A stretch of DNA of 64,000 bases from Streptomyces noursei ATCC 11455 (lineage in GTDB: Bacteria; Actinomycetota; Actinomycetes; Streptomycetales; Streptomycetaceae), in the NCBI RefSeq assembly GCF_001704275.1, contig NZ_CP011533.1, positions 6,262,001 through 6,326,000 on the forward strand, read 5' to 3'. This document shows, piece after piece, positions 19,923 through 28,201 of this stretch. The first letter of the stretch is position 1; each line of letters begins with the position of its first letter. Below the pieces are notes generated by a model. The model was given only the letters and a program-made list of their open reading frames with translations, was not told the DNA's origin and ran no database searches. A program made the translations under genes and the position numbers.

Positions 19923-21185
19923 TCAGACGGTCTCGCGGATGCGGTCGCCACACTCGCGGGCGACCGCCGTGTCGATTCCGGCGACGGCGTGCTGGAACTT
20001 CCGGATCTTGCCCAGCAAACGCGGCGACGAGATGCCTCCGCTCGCCTCAAGCGCGGTGGTTATCTCGGCGCATGCCTCCTCGGCTTCCCCCGCTTCAAGA
20101 AGTACACCGGCGAGTTTCACGCGGTACGAGGCGCTGTTGCGGAGCAGGTCGCCACCGATACCGCTTACGGCGGCACGCAGAAAGGGCACCGCGCGTTTGG
20201 GTTGTTCAGCCCGCACGTACATGTCCGCTGTGGCGTAGTCCACCTCGAATGGTCCGACGAACTGGGCCCAGTCGGGTACCTCGGTGTCCGCATCGACTTG
20301 GCCCTGGTGGCTGACGGCACGGCTCAAGGCGCGACGCGCTCCCGACAGGTCTCCCACATGGGTGGCTACGTTGGCGGCACGCAGTGCGATCACGAGATGC
20401 ACGGTGTGCTCGGCGCCGGCGCGTTGGGCGAGGCGGTAGGCGTTCTCGACCGCGCTCGCGGCTTCCCATGCCCGTTCGGCCTTGAGGGCGAGCAGCACGA
20501 GCGTTTCCAGGACGGAGACTTGAAGGAGGGGGTTGTCGATGAGCTGGGCCGTTGCCAGCGCTTCCATGCACGCTGTGCGCCCCTCGGCGATGTGCCCACC
20601 GTCGTAGCCGTACCAAGCTCGGTGCCCGTGCAGCTCGGCCAGCATCGTTTGTAGCTCGCGACCGACGCGGCTGGTGTACGAAGCTGCGCTGAGCGCTCCC
20701 GTGAGCTCGTTCTCGATCCGGCGCGCTTTGGTCATGGCCGGCACGCTGCCCTGGCTGTGGTCCGTCTGATACAGACCGTCGAGTCGCTCGCGCAGCCGGC
20801 CGAGGTCACCGACGCCGATCCGAGGTCCTGACCGAGCAGATACCAGAGCCGTTGCGGCAAGCACACCGGCGTCGGCGACGAACGTCCTCCGATTCACCCC
20901 TTCAGGATCGCCGATCGGCGCGGACACCGACATGCGATGGTCTGGAACATCGAACCCCATCTCATAGAGAGGGACCCCGAACGTTGCTTCCAGGACGGCC
21001 TGTTGACTGGGATGGGGCAGAGGTGGAGGGGACTCGCATTCCCAGCGGCGCAGCTGCCGAACGCTCAACGATGCATCAGTGCCGAGACGTAGGGCCTCGC
21101 ATCTGAACGCTTTGACGAACGCCTGCTGCGTGTACCCCGCGGACTGCCGTAACTGCGCCAGCCTGTTGCCACCGATACCCACCAT
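19923..21185 (-). CDS. HTH-TPR transcriptional regulator (XRE type)
   Basis: 420-residue regulator. The N-terminal HTH (NRLAQLRQSAGYTQQAFVKA, then LSVRQLRRWE) is followed by helical repeats of the TPR type (for example HRAWYGYDGGHIAEGRTACM and YVRAEQPKRAVPFLRAAV). Such proteins in Streptomyces usually sense peptides or control neighbouring accessory genes. Leucine 12 is encoded by TTA (21150-21152), so translation should depend on the bldA tRNA. It is divergent from the gene at 21353 across a region with repeated CGTCCGCC units (21241-21272). It precedes the GNAT gene and lies inside the 19226-24404 island. Confidence 0.88.
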   Translation of the reverse strand: MVGIGGNRLAQLRQSAGYTQQAFVKAFRCEALRLGTDASLSVRQLRRWECESPPPLPHPSQQAVLEATFGVPLYEMGFDVPDHRMSVSAPIGDPEGVNRRTFVADAGVLAATALVSARSGPRIGVGDLGRLRERLDGLYQTDHSQGSVPAMTKARRIENELTGALSAASYTSRVGRELQTMLAELHGHRAWYGYDGGHIAEGRTACMEALATAQLIDNPLLQVSVLETLVLLALKAERAWEAASAVENAYRLAQRAGAEHTVHLVIALRAANVATHVGDLSGARRALSRAVSHQGQVDADTEVPDWAQFVGPFEVDYATADMYVRAEQPKRAVPFLRAAVSGIGGDLLRNSASYRVKLAGVLLEAGEAEEACAEITTALEASGGISSPRLLGKIRKFQHAVAGIDTAVARECGDRIRETV

Positions 21186-21240
21186 GCGCTTCCCCTTGCG
21201 GCTGCGGTTGGTCCTCCCACCGTAACGAGCGGGCCGTGGT

Positions 21241-21272
21241 GGCGGACGAAAACGTCCGCCTAAACGTCCGCC
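21241..21272. promoter_or_regulatory. Candidate operator with CGTCCGCC repeats
   Basis: GGCGGACG-AAAA-CGTCCGCC is a perfect inverted repeat (21241-21260), followed by a third CGTCCGCC 12 bp on (21265-21272). It lies in the divergent region between the HTH-TPR gene (start 21185) and the small gene at 21353, a natural site for autoregulation. Confidence 0.55.
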
Positions 21273-21352
21273 TCCGCGGCGCCGACGACGCCCGAACTCG
21301 CAGTGGACTAGAGGCTCACGGCTTCATCGGCCAGGCATCGAGGAGGCAGGGC

Positions 21353-21661
21353 GTGAGCAGGTACACCCCCACACGCGTTGAGCAGAAGGTGAGTCTGCAA
21401 CGGGAGCACAGCGACGGAGGAGTCGCCGGCCGTGAAGCGTCCGGTGAGCGCCCCGTGGTCATGCCGAAGTGGGTCTTCATCGGGGCTCGCGTGCTGGACA
21501 CGGCCAAGGAGTGCGAGGCAGTCGTCCATGGGGTCGGACAGCCGTACGCGCTCCATGACGAGCAGCCGTCCTGCGTGTGGCTGCGCCCGCCGGGCGGTGG
21601 GTTGGAGTGGTGCGCGGAGGTCAGTGCCCTGGAACCGCTCCAGGAGCAGCGGCAGCCGTGA
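21353..21661 (+). CDS. Small conserved protein with WLRPPGGGLEW motif
   Basis: 102 residues from GTG 21353, which has GAGGAGG about 9 nt upstream; the longer frame from 21236 would run through the operator. The core PKWVFIGARVLDTAKECEAV ... CVWLRPPGGGLEWCAEVSAL resembles small Streptomyces proteins of unknown function often found beside XRE-type regulators (recalled, not searched). The domain is probably a small beta barrel. It is divergent from the HTH-TPR gene and followed 56 bp later by another small gene. Confidence 0.7.
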   Translation: MSRYTPTRVEQKVSLQREHSDGGVAGREASGERPVVMPKWVFIGARVLDTAKECEAVVHGVGQPYALHDEQPSCVWLRPPGGGLEWCAEVSALEPLQEQRQP

Positions 21662-21717
21662 TGAGGCGGTCCTGCTCTCCGATCTCCGCCTACCGTCACA
21701 CCCGAACAGGAGGGGCC

Positions 21718-21954
21718 GTGCCACGTCGTTCCAGAGAAGAGCTGACCAAAGCTCGCAGCAAGTTCATTGCCAATCGAGAAAACGTGATCGCCCGGTACAA
21801 CGAGGGCGAGTCCGCTGCCTCTCTCGCCCGCTCGTACGACTACGTGGGGGACGGCTGGGTGGCCAGGCAGTTGGACGCTTGGGGCGTGCCTCGCCGGGAC
21901 CGGTCCGCAGCCGCAGTCGCCCGCGGGCCCGGTGTCCCGCCGATGCCGCGCTGA
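21718..21954 (+). CDS. Small HTH-like protein
   Basis: 78-residue basic protein from GTG 21718, with AGGAGGG just upstream. The sequence FIANRENVIARYNEGESAAS followed by LARSYDYVGDGWVARQLDAW fits a resolvase-type HTH, in which a first helix and an SLARSY-like second helix precede a recognition helix. The tail is Arg/Ala/Pro-rich. It probably binds DNA as part of the island's control genes. No close relative is recognised. Confidence 0.6.
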   Translation: MPRRSREELTKARSKFIANRENVIARYNEGESAASLARSYDYVGDGWVARQLDAWGVPRRDRSAAAVARGPGVPPMPR

Positions 21955-22017
21955 CGGCGCATCACACCGAGCCAGAACGACCGGCATACCGGCCGTGCGC
22001 AACCTCCCCATCCCGTC

Positions 22018-22146
22018 GTGAAGGCTGTCAAAGCCCACGCTCGCCGGATCGGGTTCACTGGCCAGGAAGCCGCCCTGCGCAAGGCGCTCATGCATGAGGC
22101 TGAAGGCGACGATCGCGGACAGTTCCGCCGGGACACAACTCAGTGA
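22018..22146 (+). CDS. Possible 42-residue protein or gene fragment
   Basis: GTG 22018 to TGA encodes VKAVKAHARRIGFTGQEAAL followed by RKALMHEAEGDD, a charged helical sequence with non-random codon use. There is no Shine-Dalgarno sequence, so it may be the 3' remnant of an older gene lost in the island. The remaining sequence up to 22228 contains only the ribosome binding site of the CYTH gene. Confidence 0.3.
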   Translation: MKAVKAHARRIGFTGQEAALRKALMHEAEGDDRGQFRRDTTQ

Positions 22147-22228
22147 ATCGGGCGTCCTCTCCAACACGTTCCGCCCCTCGGCGGGCTCACGCTCTGACGC
22201 ACAACACGAGCATACGAAAAGGAGATAC

Positions 22229-22765
22229 ATGCACACCATCGAGTACGAAGCGAAAGCGCTGGGGATCGATCCGGATGCCATGGCCGAGCGCATCAAGGCG
22301 GCCGGGGGAAGCTTCCAGGGCGAGCGTCTTATGCGCCGCTACGTGTACGACACTGTCCCCCCGGTGAACGGGCGCTGGGTGCGGCTGCGGGACTCCGGCG
22401 GCGCGGTGACCCTGTGCGTGAAGACGATCAGCTCGGACGAGATCGACGGCACCCGGGAGACCGAAACGACGGTCGGCTCGTTCGAGGACGCGCACGCGCT
22501 GCTCGGGCTCATGGGGCTCACGCACCGCGGCTATCAGGAGAACCGGCGCTCGTCCTGGCTGCTGGACGGGGTGCGGCTGGAGATCGACGCATGGCCGCGC
22601 ATCCCGCCTTACCTGGAGATCGAGGGCGACACCGAAGAACAGGTGTGGGCGACCGCCGAACGCCTTTCCCTCTCCCGATCCAACCTGACCAGCGAGAACA
22701 CGACGAAGGTGTTCGCGCGGTACGGGATCGATCTCGATTCGATCAGCGAACTTCGCTTCGCCTAG
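22229..22765 (+). CDS. CYTH-domain protein (class IV adenylate cyclase-like / triphosphate tunnel enzyme)
   Basis: 178 residues. The start ATG 22229 is fixed by the near-perfect ribosome binding site AAAAGGAGATAC. The N-terminal ExExK signature of CYTH enzymes is EYEAK (residues 5-9). Further charged beta-strand residues suited to a triphosphate-binding tunnel follow: RRYVYDT, RWVRLRDSGG, LCVKTIS, TETTVGSF and RLEIDAWPRIPPYLEIEG. Family members make cAMP or hydrolyse inorganic or organic triphosphates with Mg or Mn; which applies here cannot be told. It lies 55 bp before the radical SAM gene, probably in one transcript. Confidence 0.85.
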   Translation: MHTIEYEAKALGIDPDAMAERIKAAGGSFQGERLMRRYVYDTVPPVNGRWVRLRDSGGAVTLCVKTISSDEIDGTRETETTVGSFEDAHALLGLMGLTHRGYQENRRSSWLLDGVRLEIDAWPRIPPYLEIEGDTEEQVWATAERLSLSRSNLTSENTTKVFARYGIDLDSISELRFA

Positions 22766-22820
22766 ACCTCTCCACTGCGCGCCGGCGGGGTCACCAGGTC
22801 CCGCCGGCCAGGAGGCGACT

Positions 22821-23930
22821 ATGACCGACATCGACACGAACCACCTACCGGTCACGGTGGTGCCGGACCGGACCCTGCGCGTCAAGATCATTGATGCCTG
22901 CGGACTCGCCTGCACCTTCTGTCACAACGAAGGCACCCCGGTCACGACCGACAACCTCGGCCGCGAGGCCGGGCAGTTCACGGGCGCGCCCGGTCGTTCC
23001 GGTCGGGTCTCGATCTACCTCGCAACGAACGGTGCAAGCTTCCTGCCGGAGCGGATCAAGGCTGATTCGGACTTTGCCCTGGCCCTGGCGGCAGTGCGCG
23101 GCAGCCTCCCGACAACCGAGGTTCATTTCACGGGCGGGGAGCCCACTCTGCACCCGGAGTTGCCGGCGCTCGTCCGTATCGCGCGTCGGCTCGGCCTGAC
23201 GGTTGGGCTTACCAGCAACGGTGAGAACGGAGCGGCCGTTCTGCCAGAGTGTGCAGCGGCCGGGCTCGACCGGATCAACCTGTCCGTATTCGGTACGACG
23301 CCCGAGGAACTTGCCGCCGTCCAGGCGCCGCGCCTCGCTTCACCGAAGCTGGCGGCGCGGAAGCTGGACGCTCTCGCCGCCACGATCGACACCGCCTCCC
23401 GGCACGGGGTGAAGGTATCGGCGAACATCGTGATCCCGGACCATGACCACGTGGCACGGGTGCTCCGCATCATCGAGGAACACGGACGGGTCGTCACCGT
23501 ACGGATGCTCGTCAACCTGGAGGACGACGGGGCGTCCCTCGCCGCCATGCAAGAGGTAGTGGACAACCTTGGGGCGGTTCCGGTCCGCCGCATTGTCACC
23601 GCCGGCGCGTCCGACCAGCGCACCCGCTACCGGCTCCCCGACGGCCGGACGCTGTACGCGAAGAGCATCCGTCCCGTTCGGCTGCCGGACACCTGCGCAG
23701 GGTGCCGGTTCAACAACGACCGGGACTGCCAGGAGGGGTACTACGGCGTGCGCATGTACCGGGCGGAGAACGGCCCCTTCATGGTCGGCGTGTGCATCCA
23801 ACGCATGGACCTGTGCCTGACGTTGGGCGAGTTCGTGATGAGCCAGCGCTGTGCCGAAGTCCGGGACTTCCGGGAGGAGGAAATGGCGCGGCTCACGGCT
23901 CTCCACAAGCCGGCCGCGGTGGCACGCTGA
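22821..23930 (+). CDS. Radical SAM enzyme with C-terminal cysteine cluster
   Basis: 369 residues. The radical SAM motif C-x3-C-x2-C is CGLACTFC at residues 27-34 (ligands C27, C31, C34), with the GGEP motif in VHFTGGEPTLHPE and a MoaA-like TSNG segment after it. The C-terminal part has additional cysteines (CAGCRFNNDRDC and CIQRMDLC) that could hold a second Fe-S cluster, as in SPASM/Twitch enzymes. It should cleave S-adenosylmethionine to a 5'-deoxyadenosyl radical and act on an unknown substrate. GGAGG precedes the ATG. No RiPP precursor was found nearby. The CYTH gene directly upstream is the likely partner. Confidence 0.88.
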   Translation: MTDIDTNHLPVTVVPDRTLRVKIIDACGLACTFCHNEGTPVTTDNLGREAGQFTGAPGRSGRVSIYLATNGASFLPERIKADSDFALALAAVRGSLPTTEVHFTGGEPTLHPELPALVRIARRLGLTVGLTSNGENGAAVLPECAAAGLDRINLSVFGTTPEELAAVQAPRLASPKLAARKLDALAATIDTASRHGVKVSANIVIPDHDHVARVLRIIEEHGRVVTVRMLVNLEDDGASLAAMQEVVDNLGAVPVRRIVTAGASDQRTRYRLPDGRTLYAKSIRPVRLPDTCAGCRFNNDRDCQEGYYGVRMYRAENGPFMVGVCIQRMDLCLTLGEFVMSQRCAEVRDFREEEMARLTALHKPAAVAR

Positions 23931-23935
23931 CGGCG

Positions 23936-24303
23936 ATGCATGCCCGGGAGGATCGGACGGACCCCCGCAACCCGAGGACGCGTAAGGCGCGGCTGATGTT
24001 CCTGAGTGAGGTGAACGCTCCGGTCCGGCGCGGGGCATGGGCCAAGACCTGGGCGCGGATCGTGCGGCGGGCGAACAAACTGCTGGAGGAGTGGGGTCGC
24101 CACTCCGCGTCCCCGAGGGCACCACGCTGCACGACCTACGGCACTTCTTCGCTTCCGTGCTGATCAAGCACGGGGCTACAGTGAAGAAGGTTCAGCGGCT
24201 CCTCGGCCATGCGGAGCCCTCGATCACGTGGGACCTCTACGTGCATCTGTGGGAGGACGACGAGGACGACACCGCGGACATCATCGACGCGGTTCTGGTG
24301 TGA
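23936..24303 (+). pseudogene. Tyrosine recombinase (integrase) remnant, frameshifted
   Basis: Only the end of a phage-type integrase is left. One frame (from 23936) reads VNAPVRRGAWAKTWARIVRR. The next frame (from about 24105) continues VPEGTTLHDLRHFFASVLIK, then VQRLLGHAEPSITWDLYVHL. The catalytic LHDLRH box, the LGH histidine and the nucleophile Tyr (DLYVHL) are preserved. The DNA-binding domain and first catalytic Arg are missing, and the two frames are joined by a shift near 24090-24107. Stop at 24303 is 57 bp before the right direct repeat, so it was probably the integrase of the island. Confidence 0.85.
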
Positions 24304-24359
24304 TGTGCCCCCAGAGTGCCCTAGCGGCCCGTCAGTTCGACGTCTGTGCAGGTCAACCA

Positions 24360-24404
24360 AACGAGGGCGGCACCTGTGCGGAGGTGCCGCCCTCGGTTTT
24401 GTGG
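24360..24404. repeat. Right 45-bp direct repeat (probable attR), also a terminator
   Basis: Exact copy of 19226-19270, including the 14-bp terminator stem, its loop and the GTTTTGTGG tail; bases outside differ on both sides. It may also end the transcript of the CYTH/radical SAM/integrase genes. Confidence 0.8.
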
Positions 24405-24441
24405 TGGGCGTGGGGGTACGGGGGCTGCCTAGCATGGGCGG

Positions 24442-25329
24442 ATGGACATCTCGCGACTTCCCACCGAGGCACGGCAGCGGCGGCGTGCCGAGATCAGGGC
24501 GTTCCTGCGGTCGCGGCGGGCGCGGGTGACGCCCGCCGAGGTGGGGATGCCGGCCGGTGGCGGGCGTCGTACCAGCGGGCTGCGGCGGGAGGAGGTCGCG
24601 GTGCTCGCCGGGGTCGGGGTCTCCTGGTACACGTGGCTGGAGCAGGGGCGCGAGATCAACGTCTCGGGCGAGGTGCTGGACGCCATCGCGCGGGTGCTGC
24701 GGTTGGACCCGTCCGAGCGCGCGCATCTGTACCTGCTGGCCGGGCTCAACCCGCCGCCGGTGGACGTCGGGACGGACACCGGGCCGGCGGTGGTGCCGGA
24801 CGCGCTGCGGCGGGTGGTGGACGGGTGGCTGCCGCGGCCGGCGTATCTGATCGACCGGCACTGGAACTTCGTGGCGGTCAACGACGCCGCGCGTGCCGTG
24901 TTCGGGTACGGCGTGAGGGATCACAACTGCCTGGTCAGTTTCTTCACGAGTGCGGCGACGCGGTCGTCGTTGTGCCACTGGCAGGACGCGGCGCGCGCCA
25001 TCGTCGGGCAGTTCCGGGCGGATGCCGCGCGGTACCCCGACGACCCGTGGTTCGGTCGGCTCGCCGCCGACATGTGCGCCGCCAGCCCGGCCTTCGCCGA
25101 CCTGTGGGCGGAGCACCAAGTGGGCAGTGCCGCCCAGGGGTTGAAGGCGCTGCGGCACGACGCGGTGGGGGAGTTGGTGTTCGAGTACACGACGTTGCCG
25201 CTGCCGGATCTGCCGGGGCACCGGCTGATGCTCTACACGCCCGCGCCGGGCGGGGACACGGGCGCGCGGCTGGCCCGGCTGTTGGAGACGGGCGGGGCGG
25301 TCGGCGCGGAGGCCGGGGCGCGGTCGTAG
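24442..25329 (+). CDS. HTH regulator of the MmyB type
   Basis: 295-residue paralogue of the regulators at 9074 and 12621. The HTH is AEIRAFLRSRRARVTPAEVG, RRTSGLRREEVAVLAGVGVS, WYTWLEQGREI and VLDAIARVLRLDPSERAHLY; the ligand-binding domain runs from LIDRHWNFVAVND to LMLYTPAPGG. It starts 38 bp after the right att repeat and reads towards an SDR-MFS operon 111 bp downstream on the same strand, which it may control. The TACCAG palindrome of the other two pairs is not present here. Confidence 0.9.
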   Translation: MDISRLPTEARQRRRAEIRAFLRSRRARVTPAEVGMPAGGGRRTSGLRREEVAVLAGVGVSWYTWLEQGREINVSGEVLDAIARVLRLDPSERAHLYLLAGLNPPPVDVGTDTGPAVVPDALRRVVDGWLPRPAYLIDRHWNFVAVNDAARAVFGYGVRDHNCLVSFFTSAATRSSLCHWQDAARAIVGQFRADAARYPDDPWFGRLAADMCAASPAFADLWAEHQVGSAAQGLKALRHDAVGELVFEYTTLPLPDLPGHRLMLYTPAPGGDTGARLARLLETGGAVGAEAGARS

Positions 25330-25440
25330 CGGGCCGCGGCGGGGAGCCGGCGTGCCGGCCGGTCCCGCGAAGGTGGTGGTGGCAGACCCAGGTGTGACCG
25401 GCACTGCGCGCGGGGCGCGTACCGGCCGACGATCGTCCGT

Positions 25441-26208
25441 ATGGAGCGATTCACCAACAAGACCGTCCTGATCACGGGCGGTGCCACCGGCATCGGCCTG
25501 GCCACCGCCCGCCGCCTGCTGGAGGAGGGCGCGTACGTCGTCCTGGCCGGCCGCCGGCCGGAGCGGCTGGACGCGGCGGCGCGCGCCCTCGACGCCGACG
25601 GCGGCCGGGTGGCGGCGGTCCCCGCCGACGTCGCCGAACCCGCCGACCTGGACCGGCTGATGCGGCGTATCGAGACCTGGCGCGGCGGGCTGAACGCGGT
25701 CTTCGCCAATGCCGGCGTCGGCGTCTTCGGGCCGAGCGGGCAGCTGGGCGCGGACGACCTAGACCGGATGTTCGACGTCAACGTGAAGGGGGTCTTCCGG
25801 ACCGTTCAGAAGGCGTTGCCGCTGATGGGGGACGGCGGCGCGGTCGTGCTCAACGCCTCCTGGACCCTGCACCGCGGGCTGCCGGTCGCCGCGGCCTACG
25901 CCGCGAGCAAGGCGGCGGTGCACAACCTGGCCCGCACCTTCGCCGCGGAACTCGCCCCGGCCGGCATCCGCGTCAACTCCGTCAGCCCCGGTTACATCGA
26001 CACCGAGATGTACCGCGCCGCCAACCCCGGGCCGGACGCCGAGGCCCGGGACGCCGCGCAGGTGCCGCTGGGCGCTCTGGGCCACCCCGACGAGGTCGCC
26101 GCGGCGGTGGCCTTCCTGGCGTCCGACGACGCCGCGTACATCACCGGGCAGGACCTCGTCGTCGACGGTGGGCTGGTCGCGGCGGTGCCGACGGGGGCGG
26201 AGAAGTGA
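25441..26208 (+). CDS. SDR-family oxidoreductase
   Basis: 255-residue classical short-chain dehydrogenase/reductase. It has the cofactor motif TGGATGIG (residues 12-19), DVAEPADL (adenine ring), NAG in VFANAGVGVFG, the catalytic Ser/Tyr/Lys set (NASWTLHRG, YAASK) and the C-terminal ITGQDLVVDGG. The RR after the Rossmann strand (LAGRRPERL) suggests NADPH preference. Stop overlaps the MFS start by 4 bp (GTGA), so the pair is translationally coupled. It probably modifies a compound that the exporter then removes. Confidence 0.92.
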   Translation: MERFTNKTVLITGGATGIGLATARRLLEEGAYVVLAGRRPERLDAAARALDADGGRVAAVPADVAEPADLDRLMRRIETWRGGLNAVFANAGVGVFGPSGQLGADDLDRMFDVNVKGVFRTVQKALPLMGDGGAVVLNASWTLHRGLPVAAAYAASKAAVHNLARTFAAELAPAGIRVNSVSPGYIDTEMYRAANPGPDAEARDAAQVPLGALGHPDEVAAAVAFLASDDAAYITGQDLVVDGGLVAAVPTGAEK

Positions 26209-27863
26209 CGGGGCGTGGGATACGGCGGACGAGCGGGCAGGGCGGACGGGGTGGACCAGGCGGACGGGGTTCGCGTCCGGCGGTCACGGTGGTGGCGGTG
26301 CTGCTGACGCTGGTGATCCTGCCGACCTCGGTCACCGGGTCCGGGGTGGCGCTGCCGCACATCGGCCGGGACACCGGAGCGCCGCTGGACACCCTCCAGT
26401 GGGTGGTGCACGCCTACAACCTCGCCTTCGCCTGCGCCATGCTCGCCTGCGGCTCGCTGGCCGATCTCCTGGGCCGGCGCCGGCTGTTCGCGGCCGGGGC
26501 GGCGCTGTTCGCGGGCGCCTCGCTGGCGAGCGCCGCCGGGGTGGGCGTGCTGCTGCTCGACGTACTGCGGGCGCTGGCCGGCGTCGGCGCCGCCGCCCTG
26601 CTGACCAGTGGCAGCTCGATCCTGGCCACCGCCTTCGAGGGCGCCGCCCGCACCCGGGTGTTCGCCGCGGTCGGCATCGCCACCGGCGGTGGCCTCGCGC
26701 TGGGCGCCACGGTCGCCGGCACCCTCGCCGACACGGTGGGGTGGCGCTGGTTCTTCGCCGCCCACGGCGTGTTGATGGTGGTCGTGCTGTGCGCGGTGCC
26801 CGGCATGCCGGAGTCGCGCCGGGCGAACGCGAGCGGTCTCGACGTGCCGGGCACCGCGGCCTTCGTCGGTGGCCTGTTCCTGTTGATGCTGGGCATGGTG
26901 GAGGGGCCGCAGTGGGGGTGGGGCAGCCCGCGGGTGCTGGGCATGCTGGCCGGAGCGGTGCTGCTGGCGGTGGTGTTCGTCCGGGTGGAACGGCGCAGCC
27001 GGCACCCGATGCTCGACCTGGGGCTGCTGCGCAACCGCCGCTTCCTGGCGTTGTGCCTGATCCCGGTGGCGGTCTCCTGCTCGTTCGTGATCCTGCTGCC
27101 GCTGCTGCCCAACTACCTGACGGTCGTGGACGGGATGACCAGCCGGGCCGCGGGCGGGGTGCTGCTGCTGATGACCGCGCCCGTGCTGCTCGCCCCGCCG
27201 CTGGCCGGCCGGCTGATCGCCCGGGGGTTGTCGCAGCGCGCCGTGTTCACGCTCAGCCTGGCCTGTCTGACGCTGGGCGTCGCCGGGCTCGCCGTCGTCC
27301 TGCGCCCGGGGGCCGGGGTGGGTGCGCTGGCCGCGCCGCTGCTCGTCCTCGGGGTGGGCCTGGGGCTCAACTTCGGCCTGGTCGACGGGGCGGTGCTGAC
27401 GGTCGTCGCACCGGACGCCACCGGCACCGCCGCCGGCCTGCTCAACACCCTCCGGCTGGGCAGCGAGGCGGTCGCCATCGCCGCCGCCGGCGCCGCGCTG
27501 ACCGGCCTGACCCGGCTGCAACTGCATGACGGGCTGCCGCGCTTCCCCGCCTACCGGGAGGGCGCCGCGGCCCTCGCCAACAGCGTCAACGCCGGTGACC
27601 TGAGCGGCCCGGCCGCGGCGGTGCCGGCGGCCGTCCGGCCCGGCTTCACGGCGTTCGCCGCCCAGGGGTTCACCACCGCCTGGCAGTTCGTGCTCGGCGT
27701 CGCCGCGGTGCTGTGTGCGGTGTTGTGGCTGGTGATCCATCGGATGTTGGCACCGGTTGCGGCGGTGCCGTCCGGGCCGGTTCCGGCCGATGCCCGGACC
27801 GAGCCCGGGACCGAGCCCGGGGTTGCCTCCGCGGGCGGTCGTCCGGCGGGGAGGGCGGGGTAG
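26205..27863 (+). CDS. MFS exporter (DHA2 type, 14 TM)
   Basis: 552-residue transporter starting with GTG in the SDR stop overlap. After a 25-residue Gly/Arg-rich N-terminus come about 14 hydrophobic segments, with LPHIGRDTGAPLDTLQWVVH, CGSLADLLGRRRLFAAG (motif A) and LALGATVAGTLADTVGWRWF (motif C region). The C-terminal 40 residues are Pro/Ala/Glu-rich and probably disordered. The operon with the SDR gene, and the MmyB-type regulator before it, suggest a detoxification or natural-product export unit. A strong terminator follows. Confidence 0.9.
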   Translation: MTGRGIRRTSGQGGRGGPGGRGSRPAVTVVAVLLTLVILPTSVTGSGVALPHIGRDTGAPLDTLQWVVHAYNLAFACAMLACGSLADLLGRRRLFAAGAALFAGASLASAAGVGVLLLDVLRALAGVGAAALLTSGSSILATAFEGAARTRVFAAVGIATGGGLALGATVAGTLADTVGWRWFFAAHGVLMVVVLCAVPGMPESRRANASGLDVPGTAAFVGGLFLLMLGMVEGPQWGWGSPRVLGMLAGAVLLAVVFVRVERRSRHPMLDLGLLRNRRFLALCLIPVAVSCSFVILLPLLPNYLTVVDGMTSRAAGGVLLLMTAPVLLAPPLAGRLIARGLSQRAVFTLSLACLTLGVAGLAVVLRPGAGVGALAAPLLVLGVGLGLNFGLVDGAVLTVVAPDATGTAAGLLNTLRLGSEAVAIAAAGAALTGLTRLQLHDGLPRFPAYREGAAALANSVNAGDLSGPAAAVPAAVRPGFTAFAAQGFTTAWQFVLGVAAVLCAVLWLVIHRMLAPVAAVPSGPVPADARTEPGTEPGVASAGGRPAGRAG

Positions 27864-27882
27864 CGTCCGGCCCCGTACGGCG

Positions 27883-27922
27883 GCGAGGGCGGCACCCGTG
27901 CACGGGTGCCGCCCTCGCTTTT
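27883..27922 (+). terminator. Intrinsic terminator after the SDR-MFS operon
   Basis: Perfect 18-bp self-complementary arms (27883-27900 with 27901-27918) followed by TTTT. The stem shares the GAGGGCGGCACC core with the 19226 and 24360 terminators but has a different loop and tail. The 280 bp from here to 28201 contain no supported gene. Confidence 0.85.
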
Positions 27923-28201
27923 CTCCGGACTCCCCCCTCGGGAGCTGCCGCCCTCCCAGTCGGCGTGGGAGGCGGCCTCCAACGGGGCGCCGCGCGGCCG
28001 GTTGTTTGCCCATCACCCCCCACGGGATCGAGCAATCCGTGCCGTGCACACCGTCGTTGAATTGCCTCCAGCATTCCGTCCCGGGGGTGCCCCGCGCGAC
28101 CCTTTTCAACTCTGGCCAAAAGGGCATGGTGACCGCGCGTGAGGGCGTGCATACTCAGGCGTGCCGGGGGCCGACGGAGATAACCAAAGAGTGGGGGTTC
28201 G

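Larger units (their letters stand above)
19226..24404. mobile_element. Probable integrated island (5.2 kb) between 45-bp direct repeats
   Basis: The segment is bounded by a perfect 45-bp direct repeat (19226-19270, 24360-24404) consisting of the ppdK terminator. A tyrosine-recombinase remnant ends 57 bp before the right copy, the usual place of an integrase. Cargo: GNAT, HTH-TPR regulator, two or three small proteins, CYTH protein and radical SAM enzyme. Codon third positions look less G/C-biased than in the flanks. No replication or transfer gene is present, and the integrase is broken, so it is probably fixed. The alternative is chance recurrence of a common terminator type. Confidence 0.7.

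Noticed and set aside
22821..23930. Radical SAM gene as a prokaryotic viperin
   Set aside because: The CGLACTFC context and the C-terminal cysteine cluster fit MoaA/SPASM-like enzymes rather than viperins.
24405..25440. The TACCAG palindrome at the third MmyB-type regulator
   Set aside because: CTGGTA-like strings occur only inside the coding region (the WYTW codons); no inverted repeat is present in the intergenic DNA.
27883..27922. A third GAGGGCGGCACC hairpin as a further att site
   Set aside because: It shares only the common terminator core; loop, flanks and tail differ from the 45-bp repeat, so it is treated as an ordinary terminator.
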